From Ditylenchus dipsaci (taxonomy: Eukaryota > Nematoda > Chromadorea > Rhabditida > Anguinidae), in the NCBI GenBank assembly GCA_004194705.1, contig SADC01000318.1, positions 124,001-188,000 of the forward strand: 64,000 nt of DNA, read 5' to 3'. Every line of letters begins with the position of its first letter. Within the stretch, counting starts at the first letter, position 1. The translations under genes and the position numbers were made by a program. This document shows, piece after piece, positions 31,601 through 38,709 of the stretch. A model generated the notes under the pieces. That model was not told the DNA's origin. It did not search any database and saw nothing but the letters and a program-made list of their open reading frames with translations.

Positions 31601-33227
31601 TTTTTATGCATCCAGAGTCACTTTCGAGTGATTTGAGTCTAAGGTATGTGGGTGTGCGCATCTCAACCCCAAGCAACCAAGCCCCTGCGCCTCCAGTGAC
31701 CAAAACGGGGCAGAATCAGGATTGTTTAAGCGCCGGCGCTAAGCCGGCGCTCCACCGGGTTCAGAATTAGCGCCGGCGCCAGCTAAGCGCCGGCGCTTAA
31801 ACAATCCTGATTCTACCCCGTTTTGATCACTGGAGCTGGGCAAAAAGAGTCTCTTTATGCATTTTTAATCAAGAGTCTAGCTCGGAATTATGTCTAAGGT
31901 AAGTGAGTGCGCGCATCTCTAACGAACCAAGCCCCTGCGCACCCTTCGGGGCGCAGGGGGCTTGGTTGCTTGGGGTTGAGATGCGCACACCCACATACCT
32001 TAGACGCAAATCACTCGAAAGTGACTCTGGATGCATAAAAATGTATGCATACCAGAGTTTCTTTATGCGGTAGGCCGCAGTCAACAAAACTATGTTCAAA
32101 TTCCATTTTTTTGTGGTATCCAGGTACCCTTTCAGGTTAGATTGCCTTGGGGGACCAAAGCAAAAAGTCGAATTTTAGTCAAAAAATTTTTTTTTTCTAA
32201 AAATTGATTTTTGTGTGAAAAAATGTCAGAAAATAACTTTTTTTATCGTTTTAAGCATATAAAAATTACTTAGGAGTCGTTTAAACACTATTTTTAAATA
32301 AGTGAAAAACCCGCACCTTTTTGATTTCGCGTCGAACAGTGATATTTTTAGAAATTATTTGATTTTTTCGAAATTTTAGCGATCCATGCCAGGTACCATG
32401 AAAATTTTGATTTTCAAAAAAAAATTCAAATAATTTCTGAAAACATCACTGTTAGACGTAGAATCAAAAAGTATTATAAGATCATAATGATCAGCTTTGC
32501 CACTTGACTGACAAAAAACTGAGCATCGGGGTACATGAGTATCCAAAATTAGCGTTTTCGGGGGGTTTTTCGACTTTCTTTGACCTAGAACTCAAATTTT
32601 TTGTCTCTGTCCGCCGCCAGGACTTTTCCTGCACTTAGTAAATCGACCATGGGCTACAAGATGAACGCATCAGATTGACGTTAGGCGAGGCGACAGTTCG
32701 AACGGTCCCTTGTTAGTCGAGGTTCGACTGTGACTAATTAAGGGTAGCCAAAAACCACAGAGGGCTTACGGCATTTCAGGCTTGACGGCATACATTTCTT
32801 TCGCAGCATCCCTTAATACATTTTGACTTTGAAATCGGCCGCGCGCACCAGGCGCGCACCACATCACCTAATACCGAATTCCCCAGTGTTCAGAGGTCCC
32901 TCTGTTTCTAGAATCCGATCTCAAAACATGCCTCCAGAAAATCCAAATAGGTCAAAACATTAGGATGACGCAGAGTTTTGAGCTTCTGAGCCTGCACCTT
33001 CAGTGGAGAATTCGGACCGGTGGCCCAAAAGCATGTGGCTTTTCATTTGGATCTGCCTGCAAAACCAATTTACCATATTCAAATAAGCTAAATCCACCAA
33101 TGTACCCACCTTTTGAAACTGTTTCCAAGAAAAGCTCCTTTGAAGTTAGTGAAGGAATCAGTGGAATTTCATAAAGGAATGAATTGCGTGGATCTCTTGA
33201 GAAAAAAGAGCTTAAAACAGAGGCCAT
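13493..33227 (-). CDS. SCYL1: SCY1-like pseudokinase SCYL1, about 20-kb gene
   Basis: SCYL1 is a catalytically inactive kinase-like protein that binds COPI coats and supports Golgi-to-ER retrograde traffic: kinase-like domain, HEAT repeats, then an acidic, Trp-containing tail. Exons in transcript order: 33110-33227, about 32936-33056, 27776-about 27900, 27553-27731, 24737-24875, 24611-24684, 20258-20394, 18255-18396, 18095-18206, 17906-18043, 15530-15959, 13493-13674. N-terminus [19 protein letters not shown] region [17 protein letters not shown], tail [16 protein letters not shown], stop TGA 13493-13495. Exon phases join correctly at most junctions. Parts of the kinase-like domain (between 27.9 and 32.9 kb) were not found. 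Single-base frameshifts occur in several exons, mostly at homopolymers, plus an in-frame TGA at 33043-33045. The five long 3' introns are each filled by a TIR element. Confidence 0.9.
13932..14017. mobile_element. Small CAGTC-type MITE, TA TSD
   Basis: 86 bp flanked by TA. Ends CAGTCAGCCGTCCATAAA and, reversed, CAGTCAACCCATAATAAA; internal palindrome around GGGCCCGTAACGGCCC. Tigger/pogo-like TIR. Confidence 0.7.
14271..15503. mobile_element. 1.2-kb TIR element, 9-bp TSD CAAATAATT, in a SCYL1 intron
   Basis: Perfect 9-bp direct repeat CAAATAATT at 14262-14270 and 15504-15512. Inverted arms of about 200-230 bp begin GGGCAAAGCTTTTCCTTGC and are built of tandem TTTTGCTGCAAAAAGACT units, ending in a TTCTTCGCAGCA segment. 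The interior holds the 46-bp satellite and AT-rich sequence. No transposase. A 9-bp TSD fits MULE or Merlin types. Confidence 0.9.
14995..15300. repeat. 46-bp tandem repeat inside the 14271-15503 element
   Basis: About six units; the marker GACGAATTGGCGG recurs at 15067, 15113, 15159, 15205 and 15251, exactly 46 bp apart. Since 46 is not divisible by 3 and the unit lacks stops on the minus strand, all three minus frames are open; these ORFs are artefacts. Confidence 0.95.
15530..15959 (-). CDS. SCYL1: SCYL1 C-terminal Pro/Thr-rich and acidic-Trp exon
   Basis: [17 protein letters not shown] (family: ..sWaGWavtgvssl..k), a Pro/Thr linker, then [17 protein letters not shown] and, after frame slips, GDDWGG and [11 protein letters not shown]. 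The repeated D-W motifs are characteristic of the SCYL1 tail. At least two single-base frame changes. Donor GTAGGC. Confidence 0.9.
16962..17813. mobile_element. hAT-like MITE with GGGTACCCG arrays, TSD CTCCCATG, in a SCYL1 intron
   Basis: 8-bp TSD CTCCCATG at 16954-16961 and 17814-17821. Ends TAGGGTTGGCGGGTACCCG and, reversed, AAGGGTTGGCGGTTCGGGTA. Subterminal clusters of GGGTACCCGAA and ACCGAACCGG at both ends. A second foldback (17305-17518) is nested inside. Confidence 0.9.
17305..17518. mobile_element. Nested foldback carrying the GCCTTGGTC module
   Basis: Inverted arms CTATCGGACAATCGGTTTCC followed by GCCGTGGTCTCCCCTGTTG on one side and CAGGGGGACCAAGGC on the other. The centre is a CATGATCA-rich hairpin region. 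Confidence 0.8.
17906..18043 (-). CDS. SCYL1: SCYL1 exon, end of HEAT array
   Basis: [18 protein letters not shown], then [20 protein letters not shown]. Frame intact; donor GTGGGG opens a long intron carrying a hAT-like MITE. Confidence 0.95.
18095..18206 (-). CDS. SCYL1: SCYL1 HEAT-repeat exon
   Basis: [20 protein letters not shown], then [16 protein letters not shown]. Frame intact; 51-bp intron (18044-18094) follows. Confidence 0.95.
18255..18396 (-). CDS. SCYL1: SCYL1 HEAT-repeat exon
   Basis: [20 protein letters not shown], then [20 protein letters not shown]. Frame intact; joined through a 48-bp intron (18207-18254) to the next exon. Confidence 0.95.
18504..18865. repeat. GGTGGTACCCAG minisatellite
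   Basis: About 25 degenerate 12-15 bp units of GGTGGTACCCAGGT in a SCYL1 intron. Related, opposite-orientation units lie at 7325-7418. The Tyr/Pro-rich minus ORFs are artefacts. Confidence 0.85.
19232..20113. mobile_element. hAT-like MITE with GCGCCGGCGCC arrays, TSD TTCTCGAG, in a SCYL1 intron
   Basis: TSD TTCTCGAG at 19224-19231 and 20114-20121. Ends CATAGCTGCACG in perfect inversion. Dense AGCGCCGGCGCCAG arrays fill 19258-19400 and 19845-20105. The AT-rich middle keeps a short frame ([20 protein letters not shown], then [10 protein letters not shown], stop at 19618-19620) that could be a transposase C-terminal remnant. Confidence 0.9.
20258..20394 (-). CDS. SCYL1: SCYL1 HEAT-repeat exon
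   Basis: [17 protein letters not shown], then [20 protein letters not shown] and ARLQ. Frame fully open and very close to the family consensus; donor GTAGTT. Confidence 0.95.
20866..21117. mobile_element. Nested foldback, GGCTCTACTGG ends
   Basis: Inverted arms GGCTCTACTGGGGAATGGG ... GGTACCGATTTTTTGCC and CTTGGTC(T)CC with complements at 21070-21117. Flanks ATCTTTTT/ATCTTTTC suggest an 8-bp TSD with one mismatch. Contains the GCCTTGGTC module. Confidence 0.75.
21778..22530. repeat. GGGCCAAAACGCCCAAATT tandem array
   Basis: About 23 units of 30-37 bp, GCCCAAATTGGGCCAAAATG plus ACCGAAAAGG, with higher-order repetition (a roughly 280-bp block recurs from about 21890 and 22150). The unit itself is partly palindromic (CCCAAATTGGG), so long ORFs are open on both strands. 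Confidence 0.95.
22880..22990 (-). repeat. tRNA-like SINE fragment (B-box)
   Basis: The minus strand reads AATGGTGAAGGAGCAGTGGC and then AGTTCGATTCCCGATTCCCA, the latter a good B-box (GTTCGATTCC). No cloverleaf. Confidence 0.45.
23760..23835. repeat. GGCACCGGCTCAC cluster
   Basis: Four to five GGCACCGG units. The same motif recurs at 36085, 36250-36290 and 57170. Likely a terminal array of a truncated MITE. Confidence 0.5.
24611..24684 (-). CDS. SCYL1: SCYL1 HEAT-repeat exon
   Basis: VKLLE, then a one-base slip, then [20 protein letters not shown]. Joins in phase to [11 protein letters not shown] (family: ...iFp.v..GF.DTnPaiRe). Confidence 0.85.
24737..24875 (-). CDS. SCYL1: SCYL1 HEAT-repeat exon
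   Basis: [14 protein letters not shown], then, after a one-base deficit in a C run, [19 protein letters not shown] and [12 protein letters not shown]. Follows KLIQ of the previous exon as in the family (...LL.aFEFGnAGa.vl.PlfK.Gk). Donor GTATTT; next intron is 52 bp. Confidence 0.9.
25044..25145. repeat. GGTCGGGGACCCGA cluster
   Basis: Short palindromic GGGTCGGGGACCCG and GACCCCGAA units typical of the subterminal arrays seen here; only one end is present. Confidence 0.45.
25370..25478. mobile_element. Small foldback, GGTCTACTGGAG ends, GCCTTGGTC-like core
   Basis: 109-bp near-perfect hairpin: GGTCTACTGGAGTTGCCG ... ATGGTCCCCTGTTATTTTTT ... GGGGGACCAAG ... ACAACTCCAGTAGAACC. Very similar outer and inner parts to 20866-21117 but a much shorter middle. 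Confidence 0.75.
25533..26504. mobile_element. Family A MITE, complete, TSD AAATATTG, in a SCYL1 intron
   Basis: TSD AAATATTG at 25525-25532 and 26505-26512. Ends GACGCTACTCGG and, reversed, GGCGCTTCTCGG, each followed by poly-C/poly-G runs and shared arms (TTTTAAGCAATAATTT, GGTCCAGAAAAG). The centre is the GTGTGCGCATCTCAA palindrome. The right end holds two extra internal copies of the GAGTAGC...GGGGG end. Confidence 0.85.
27265..27470. repeat. Family A fragment
   Basis: CTCCAAGCCCCTGCGCCCCC hairpin, GAGATGCGCACACCCACATA and CACTTGAAAGTGACTC tail, ending in a GCCTTGG...CCAAGGC-like stretch at 27430-27475. Termini missing. Confidence 0.65.
27553..27731 (-). CDS. SCYL1: SCYL1 exon (kinase-HEAT junction)
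   Basis: [20 protein letters not shown], then [20 protein letters not shown]. These match the SCYL1 segment where the kinase-like domain passes into the HEAT repeats. Both splice sites are clear. Confidence 0.9.
27776..27900 (-). CDS. SCYL1: SCYL1 exon, end of kinase-like C-lobe
   Basis: GRIPK, then after one frame slip [19 protein letters not shown], aligning with the IPK.l...Y..l.....k.Rp....fL segment. The 44-bp intron (27732-27775) joins it in phase to CRSVGGF. Confidence 0.65.
28015..28091. mobile_element. 77-bp CAGTCGAACCTCG MITE, TA TSD
   Basis: Flanked by TA at 28013-28014 and 28092-28093. Perfect ends CAGTCGAACCTCGA with an inner ATATCGAGG. A Tigger/pogo-like TIR. A right-end fragment of the same family lies at 32692-32731. 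Confidence 0.85.
28150..29250. other. No gene recognised (SCYL1 intron region)
   Basis: AT-rich sequence. SCYL1 kinase-domain exons expected between 27.9 and 32.9 kb were searched for here and not found. Confidence 0.4.
29255..29335 (+). repeat. tRNA-derived SINE head
   Basis: A-box TAGGTCAGTGGTAAGAC at 29263-29280 and B-box CTTCGATTCCGAGTCGAGGC near 29309, spacing typical of a tRNA-like promoter. Flanks do not pair into a tRNA, so a SINE is preferred. Confidence 0.6.
29408..30200. mobile_element. Long foldback (palindrome) element with TA TSD
   Basis: Nearly the whole 793 bp is one inverted repeat with arms of about 370 bp centred near 29804. Ends CCGGCTGTCCCAAAAATACC and, reversed, TCGGGTGTCCCAAAAGTACC, flanked by TA. 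The GTGTCCCAAAA.TA end is characteristic of mariner/Tc1-like elements. Arm identity looks about 90%. Confidence 0.85.
30795..31010. repeat. GGCCAGCGTATGTTAG foldback cluster
   Basis: GTAGGCCAGCGTATGTTAGA and its complement TCTAACATACGCTGGCCTT face each other at 30812-30905, with a third copy at 30990. Single copies occur at 40803, 45149 and 55383. A dispersed short inverted-repeat family. Confidence 0.65.
31059..32315. mobile_element. Family A-related element with GGCGCC insertions
   Basis: Arms of about 150 bp (TTCACTTATTTAAAAATAGT, GTTTAAACGACTCCTAAGTA, GCCTTGGGGACCAAGGC) face each other at 31075-31230 and 32140-32305. Possible TSD ACTTTTTG/CCTTTTTG at 31051 and 32316. The centre holds the family A palindrome twice. 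Two GCGCCGGCGC clusters (31258-31570, 31720-31815) interrupt it. Confidence 0.7.
31697..31838. mobile_element. Nested GGCGCC palindrome
   Basis: Inverted arms CCAGTGACCAAAACGGGGCA then CAGGATTGTTTAAGCGCCGG with a GCGCCGGCGC-rich centre, inserted into the family A centre. The CAGGATTGTTTA(A/G)GCGCCGG end is also present at 31250. Confidence 0.7.
32765..32815 (-). CDS. Possible SCYL1 fragment (KEMYAV motif)
   Basis: Reads [13 protein letters not shown], weakly similar to the strand after the LRHPN helix (e.kcLYvVTE.v.pl). Short, frame-broken and without clear splice sites; may be chance. Confidence 0.25.
32936..33056 (-). CDS. SCYL1: SCYL1 kinase-like exon 2
   Basis: Encodes [20 protein letters not shown], the conserved ...k.[10 protein letters not shown].y.d.le helix of the kinase-like N-lobe. 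In the frame imposed by exon 1 there is a TGA at 33043-33045 just before KATCF, so either a sequence error or a nonsense mutation. The 3' boundary is uncertain (GC-type donor at CTGGAG|GC?). Confidence 0.7.
33110..33227 (-). CDS. SCYL1: SCYL1 exon 1 (start codon, N-terminus)
   Basis: ATG 33225-33227, [17 protein letters not shown], matching the conserved ffaRDP..dFp.el opening of SCYL proteins. Donor GTGGGT; the following intron is 53 bp (33057-33109). Confidence 0.75.
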
Positions 33228-33464
33228 ATGTATACTAAACAGCAATTTTTTTATGTAATATGCAGGTATGTGTTTATGGAGATTTCAACAAAATAACAAT
33301 GGTAGAAAAATTTTTGATAAATAAATTTACCAACTTATAATATTTATCGTCGGATTGGCAAAGAGCAAAAAGAGCACACTGGGCGCTAATATGAAACTTA
33401 AAAATGAATATTTTTGAATTTATTTTGGGGTAAATTTTGGGGTATAGTAGGAGCAGTATTTGGA

Positions 33465-33580
33465 CCTGGTACTCGTATTTCGTACTCGTACTACGAGTAC
33501 GAAGTATGAGAAGAAATTTTTAGAAATACGAGGTACGAGGTGAAATTTTTTGTGGTACGAGGTACGAGTAAGAACAGCAT
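33465..33580. repeat. GTACGAG palindromic cluster
   Basis: TTCGTACTCGTACTACGAGTACGAA is a 25-bp perfect palindrome, followed by direct ACGAGGTACGAG units. Looks like a MITE array without definable ends. Confidence 0.7.
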
Positions 33581-33819
33581 TAAAATACAAGTATTCATAA
33601 GTCCCAAAGCAAATATTTGCGCTTAATTTGCTTCAAATAGACGAAAGCTGCACGAAGTTCTTTTGGCTTTATCGACATTTCCTAGATCTGAAAAACATAA
33701 ATTAGCTGCTTAATAATAGCATACACAATAATAGAAAACATAACGGTCAAAAATCTATGACCTATGTCTACTTTTTGATTTTAAGTCGAGTGGGTGAATA
33801 AAAAATTGCAAAATTTTTT

Positions 33820-34796
33820 TTGTGAAAAATCGGATGTACCAGAGGGTGGGATCGAGCTCGTGACGGTAAAATCCCAACTGGCAGGACTCCCAACTGGCAG
33901 GACTCCAACTGGCAGCACCCAACTGGCAGCACCCAACTGGCAGGACTCCCAAATGGCAGCCTGTTTTTAATTTTGTAGTCTTGACTGGGATATGTACCTC
34001 AATATTCTGGGGTAGGTATCTTCGAGTAGGTGGATATCCCCTCGCTGGTCTGAATTTTTTTTCGGGTACGCGTGTGTGAAATCGAAATTTTAGTACTATC
34101 AAACCCAACTCCCTATACGGTTTTACGTGAGAATTAATGTTTTGTTTTACATTTTGACTTAGTGTTACTATAACATAGTGTTACTTAGTGTTGTCTCGAA
34201 ATCGATATTTGGACCGGAACCAGAATTTGACTTTTGCTAACAGCGGAATCGGGATTTGAGTTTTGTAAAAACCGCAGCCGGAATCGGAATTTTATTTATG
34301 CCGAAACCAAAACCGGAGTCTCAAAAACGTATTATTGAAACTAATCGCTGCAGCTTTACATGTGTTTTTTTATTTTGGTATTTAACACAAAAATTAGCTC
34401 CAAAAGTTGAAAATATGTGTTTGAAGTCAGCCAAGAAAGAGCAAAATCATGATAGAGTTAGGCTTAGAATTGATATTTGGATGAGGACAGGAACCGGAAT
34501 CGGGATCCGAAAAAGGACTGGTAAACCGGAACCGCAGTTTTGGGTCAACTCTAGTGTTGCTAGTTTAAAATGATTTGTTTGTCTAGGAAATATAGGAAAA
34601 ATTTGGCTACCAAGGTGTTGCCAGTTGGGGGTGCTGCCAGTTGGGTGCTGCCAGTTGGGAGTCCTGCCAGTTGGGGGTCCTGCCAGTTGGGTGTCGTTCC
34701 TCGTGACCCCGAGGAAAATAGCCTATTTTGCTATGTAAATGGTGTGACGAAGAGCTTTACCCACTGCGCCATGCAGACACGTCTAAAAAGCTAAAT
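33820..34796 (-). repeat. tRNA-derived SINE, split by a TIR element
   Basis: Two parts, 34708-34796 and about 33820-33864, read continuously on the minus strand: A-box GCATGGCGCAGTGGGTAAAG, then after the join at CTCGTGAC the B-box-like GAGCTCGATCCCACCCTCTG. The intervening 835 bp are a later insertion flanked by the duplicated CTCGTGAC. Confidence 0.7.
33865..34699. mobile_element. 835-bp element with CCAACTGGCAGGACT arrays, TSD CTCGTGAC
   Basis: TSD CTCGTGAC at 33857-33864 and 34700-34707. Six copies of CCAACTGGCAGGACT at 33873-33960 and five in inverse orientation at 34615-34690. The outermost 9 bp are not inverted repeats, the same peculiarity as in the 655-2683 element. A CGGAACCGGAATCGG cluster (34195-34550) lies within. 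Confidence 0.85.
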
Positions 34797-35018
34797 GATA
34801 CACTTCCGGGCGTTTTGAAAAGCCGTGTGTCTGAAGAGCACGTTTTTTAAAGTTTAAATAGAGTCCAAAATTTGTGCGGCTTTATAGCTTTAACTTAAAA
34901 TGTTCGAGTGATATTTAAAAAAAAGATAAGTTTAGTCTTCATTTAGTACATGCAGTGTAAGACTATTCTCCCCGTTTTAGTGATTCAATAGCAAAATGAC
35001 AAAACCCCGATCATTTTC

Positions 35019-35882
35019 AACACGAGAACGGTTGGTTGTTATTTCTGTCGATTCTGACTCAGAATTTCACGCTGAACACGATGGTGCAATTTGTTTTGCA
35101 CTTCTAATTGAAATTTTTGAGATCCGAGCAATTTAAAATTGTCGAAAATGTGACCTTCTAGATTATTGAGCTTTCAGCTTCTTTCATATGCTTCTCTCCT
35201 ATATTCCTATTCCAACAAAGCAAATAACATCTTGAAATTGTGAGTATTTTTTGTCTCGAGAAGAATTGAAAATTTCACTGTTACTTTTTATTTTAAAAAT
35301 GGTTTTATATGCAAATCGACCACGCTGAACTCGAATCCGGTGTTATAATTGAGGTTTTTACTAGAGTACGAAGTTGTAGTAAAGTTGCGTTACAACTTAT
35401 ATACTGATTTTACATAATTTGTCCTAATTTTATAATAAACTATTTCTTTATTTAGTGTCAAAATAATCGCGAGATTTTGCTCTTTCATTTTTGTTGACCA
35501 TTTAGCTAGAAGTGATTTGTATGCAGAGTTATGCCCATTTTATTGTCAAAAACAAGAATATGCAGAAAATGTATATTTGAGGGAAATAAAAAATTCTTCG
35601 TGAATTCATGATCACTCTGTGGCAAGTTTGGGCGCAAAAGATAGCTCTGATCTGGCTTACCATTTCAAGATGTTATTTGCTTTGTTGGAATAGGAATATA
35701 GGAGAGAAGCATATGAAAGAAGCTGAAAGCTCAATAATCTAGAAGGTCACATTTTCGACAATTTTAAATTGCTCGGATCTCAAAAATTTCAATTAGAAGT
35801 GCAAAAACAAATTGCACCATCGTGTTCAGCTTGAAATTCTGAGTCAGAATCGACAGAAATCACAACCAACCGTTCTCGTGTT
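35019..35882. mobile_element. Foldback element with about 220-bp arms
   Basis: Left arm 35019-35237 begins AACACGAGAACGGTTGGTTG; right arm 35663-35882 is its complement, more than 95% identical by eye. About 425 bp AT-rich loop. No convincing TSD. Confidence 0.85.
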
Positions 35883-36339
35883 AAAGTAATTATTTTTGCT
35901 TGCAAGCCACTTATTAGACAATTGTAACAGAAAGTGTTAAATTAATAATTGTCTAGTATCAAAGTGAAAGAAGGGATCCGAATTCCAATAATTTCCAGGG
36001 TTGGGTATGTATTGTTTGTAAAATCTTAAAAAGACTTTTTTGGTCATGACCAGTCTTGTAAATCGACGTTTCTGCGTTTTTTCGGCACCGGCAGCCATAT
36101 AATTTGATCGAAATTGCCATACAAATATGAATGATGCACCATTTTGTGGAAAAATCTCTTCGCTACAAAATAGTGCTAACAGATTTGGCATATGAACCTG
36201 TTTTATGGTGTTTGAAGGGTGTTTATAGATAAACTTTCAATTTTTTGGCACCGGTGCCGCACTGCTGTCGATGCTTTTTTCGGCACCGGGCGCCATACAC
36301 AGCTCCTAGATACACTTAAAAAGTTTGATGTGTTGATGT

Positions 36340-37169
36340 CAGGGTGGTATACTCGACAATTACCTCAGCCATCAGCCTCAGCCTCAGCCGGCTGAGGTCT
36401 GAAAATTTTCCTCAGCCTCAGCCGTCAGCCGAGCAAAATTTTACCTCAGCCATCAGCCTCAGCCGGCTGAGTTCGAGCTCAGCCGGCTGAAATATAAAAC
36501 TATTAAAATTAACAATTTTATTGGTTTGTGTATAAGTAGCCATAAAATAGACAAAGCTGGCTTTTGAGGTAAAATGACTTATGTTTGGTGAAAAAAAGTC
36601 TTTTTTGTGCGAATTTCAATTTTGTGAAATTAAATTCGTATTCTTCTATTTTGTTTTCAAAATGATGACGCCATTAAGTAGCTGTGCGATTCTGGTTACT
36701 GATAAAGTATCAATTATTGCATAACGTCACGAAATGTAAAATAATAAGTTAAAGTTATGAACTGAATTACTTTTCTGACCCCCCTTATGCTTTGGTCCTG
36801 CTATTTACAATTTTTAAGAGAATGCAATAGATATAATTTTGTAAGAAACCAGAATTGCAGCGCTACCTGATGGCATTATTACTATAAAAAATTGGAAATT
36901 TCAAAGCTTTTTAGACAAAAAGTTAAGTTTAAAATTTATTCTGTTAAGAAAATTTAAAAAATTTTTCTGCCTCAGCCGTCTGCCAGGTCTAAAAAATTTC
37001 CTCAGCCGTCAGCCTCAGCCTCAGCCGGCTGAGGTCTGAAAATTTTCCTCAGCCTCAGCCGTCAGCCGGGCCGAAATTTTTACCTCAGCCATCAGCCTCA
37101 GCCTCAGCCGGCTGATGGCTGAGTTTAACCTCAGCCGGCTGAAGTCAGCCGGCTGAGGTTACCACCCTG
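36340..37169. mobile_element. hAT-like MITE with CAGCCTCAGCCGG arrays, TSD GTTGATGT
   Basis: TSD GTTGATGT at 36332-36339 and 37170-37177. Ends CAGGGTGGTA in perfect inversion, a classic hAT-type terminus. Arrays of CTCAGCC(G/A)TCAGCC and AGCCGGCTGAGG at 36363-36490 and 36968-37160. AT-rich centre without coding sequence. Confidence 0.95.
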
Positions 37170-37323
37170 GTTGATGTGTAAATTTAATGTGTTTTTGTGG
37201 TTTTCTAAGCCCGGTGCCAAAATTAAAATAAAAATTTTGGCACCAGGGCTTAGAAAACCACACAAACACATTAAATTTCAGAAACTTTTATTCAGGCTTT
37301 GTAGAGCAAATCTCCACATAATA

Positions 37324-38018
37324 AGTCAAAACTCAATTTAACGGAACTCAAGTATCGATTTTGTTGGATTTTACTGAATTAGAGTAAAATAAAACTCGAT
37401 ACAACGAAACTTGATTTAACGAAAAACTTGATTTAACGAAACGTTTTGGCGGTCCCTACTGGAAAAGTCGACACTCGATTTAGCGAAAATCCACAAAGTC
37501 GTCTAAGAATTCATGACCGAAACTGAAAAATGCCGTTTTTTTCGAAAATTGACGTCTTTTTCAGGAAAATAACCTTTTGTTTCCAAAATCTGCCGTCCTT
37601 TTTTAAATTTCGAATTCGCGATATTACGCTATGCCATTTCGAGCAAGACTAAGATATTTAGGATTTGAACGAACCCCACATTGAAAGAAGGGTGGAGGGA
37701 TTCCAAGATCGCTGAGCATGAGTTGGATCTTTGCTGAGCCACCTTATTTACCCACTGACGCGAACACTGACTGCTATTTGAATTACTCTCTCAAAAATTG
37801 GCCGGTAAATAAGGTTTTCGAACGCCGTCAGGAGATAAAAGTTATTAATTTTTGATCTGAGCCTTTGAAGTTCATTTCGAGGTGTTTGTCGGAACTGATT
37901 ATTTGTCGCCAAATAATTTAATGAATAAAAAAGTTGCAAAAACTCGATTTAACGAAAACTCTATTTAACGAAACTTTTTGGCCGGTCTCTTGAAATTCGT
38001 TAAATCGAGTTTCATCTG
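37324..38018. mobile_element. CTCGATTTAACGAA-type MITE, TA TSD
   Basis: Ends AGTCAAAACTCAATTTAACG and, reversed, CAGATGAAACTCGATTTAAC, flanked by TA. Repeated CTTGATTTAACGAAA units near both ends and a GGCCGGTC.CTTGAA segment. Tigger-like. The interior is non-coding. Confidence 0.65.
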
Positions 38019-38428
38019 TAGTGTTTAACAAATATTTTAAGTCTATCTAGAGAGTTGACTGTACAAAAATGATGAAAAATGGCGCAAATCCTCAGCTTCT
38101 GTCTAGTGCCGAATTTTTTCCAGTCAGTGGCTTTCGAGGGAAATTGGCAAAGCATCAAGCTAACCCTGGTTCTTATTAACCCTATTTTCCTCTGGAAGCG
38201 CCAGCATTTAGTCGCCGCCTAAGTAGCCAAGCTCTCATAGTTAATCCTAATTATGAAATTTTTGTGTAAAATTAAAGTTAAAGAAGCAATGCGAAGAAAT
38301 CAATGGCAAAAGGTTAGAAAAAAGCTGTTGAGAGTAGTTTTTCTGAAAACTCTGTACAAACTGCAAGAATATGATGGCAAAATATTTTTAATTTTATTCA
38401 TCAACACACATTCACAAACACAATTTTT

Positions 38429-38705
38429 ACTGTCGCAATTTGGGAGGGGCATGATTAGTTAGACCAGAAGATGTTTGAAAATGAGCGCCTGACACTTGTT
38501 CCATTGCTAATTCTTCAGGCAAGGACACGGAAGACCCACTTTTGACCTCTTCCAATGATTCTTTGCTGCTTGTCTTGTCTACAAACCCCTGTTTTTGTCG
38601 GTTACTGCCCCAAACTTGACCATATCTAGGAAGTGCGCTCGGGTAGATCTGTAATTCAAATAATTCATCGCTGCTCTGAACCCTCATGATTGCGCGTTCT
38701 AAAAG
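38429..38705 (-). CDS. Unrecognised coding exon
   Basis: A TCTTTTAG acceptor at about 38700 precedes MRVQSSDELFELQIYPSALP and then KTSSKESLEEVKSGSSVSLP, ending PPKLRQ at a possible GTAAAA donor or a TAA. About 86 residues with balanced, hydrophilic composition, unlike the repeat ORFs around it. No family recognised and no neighbouring exon found. Confidence 0.4.
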
Positions 38706-38709
38706 ACTA

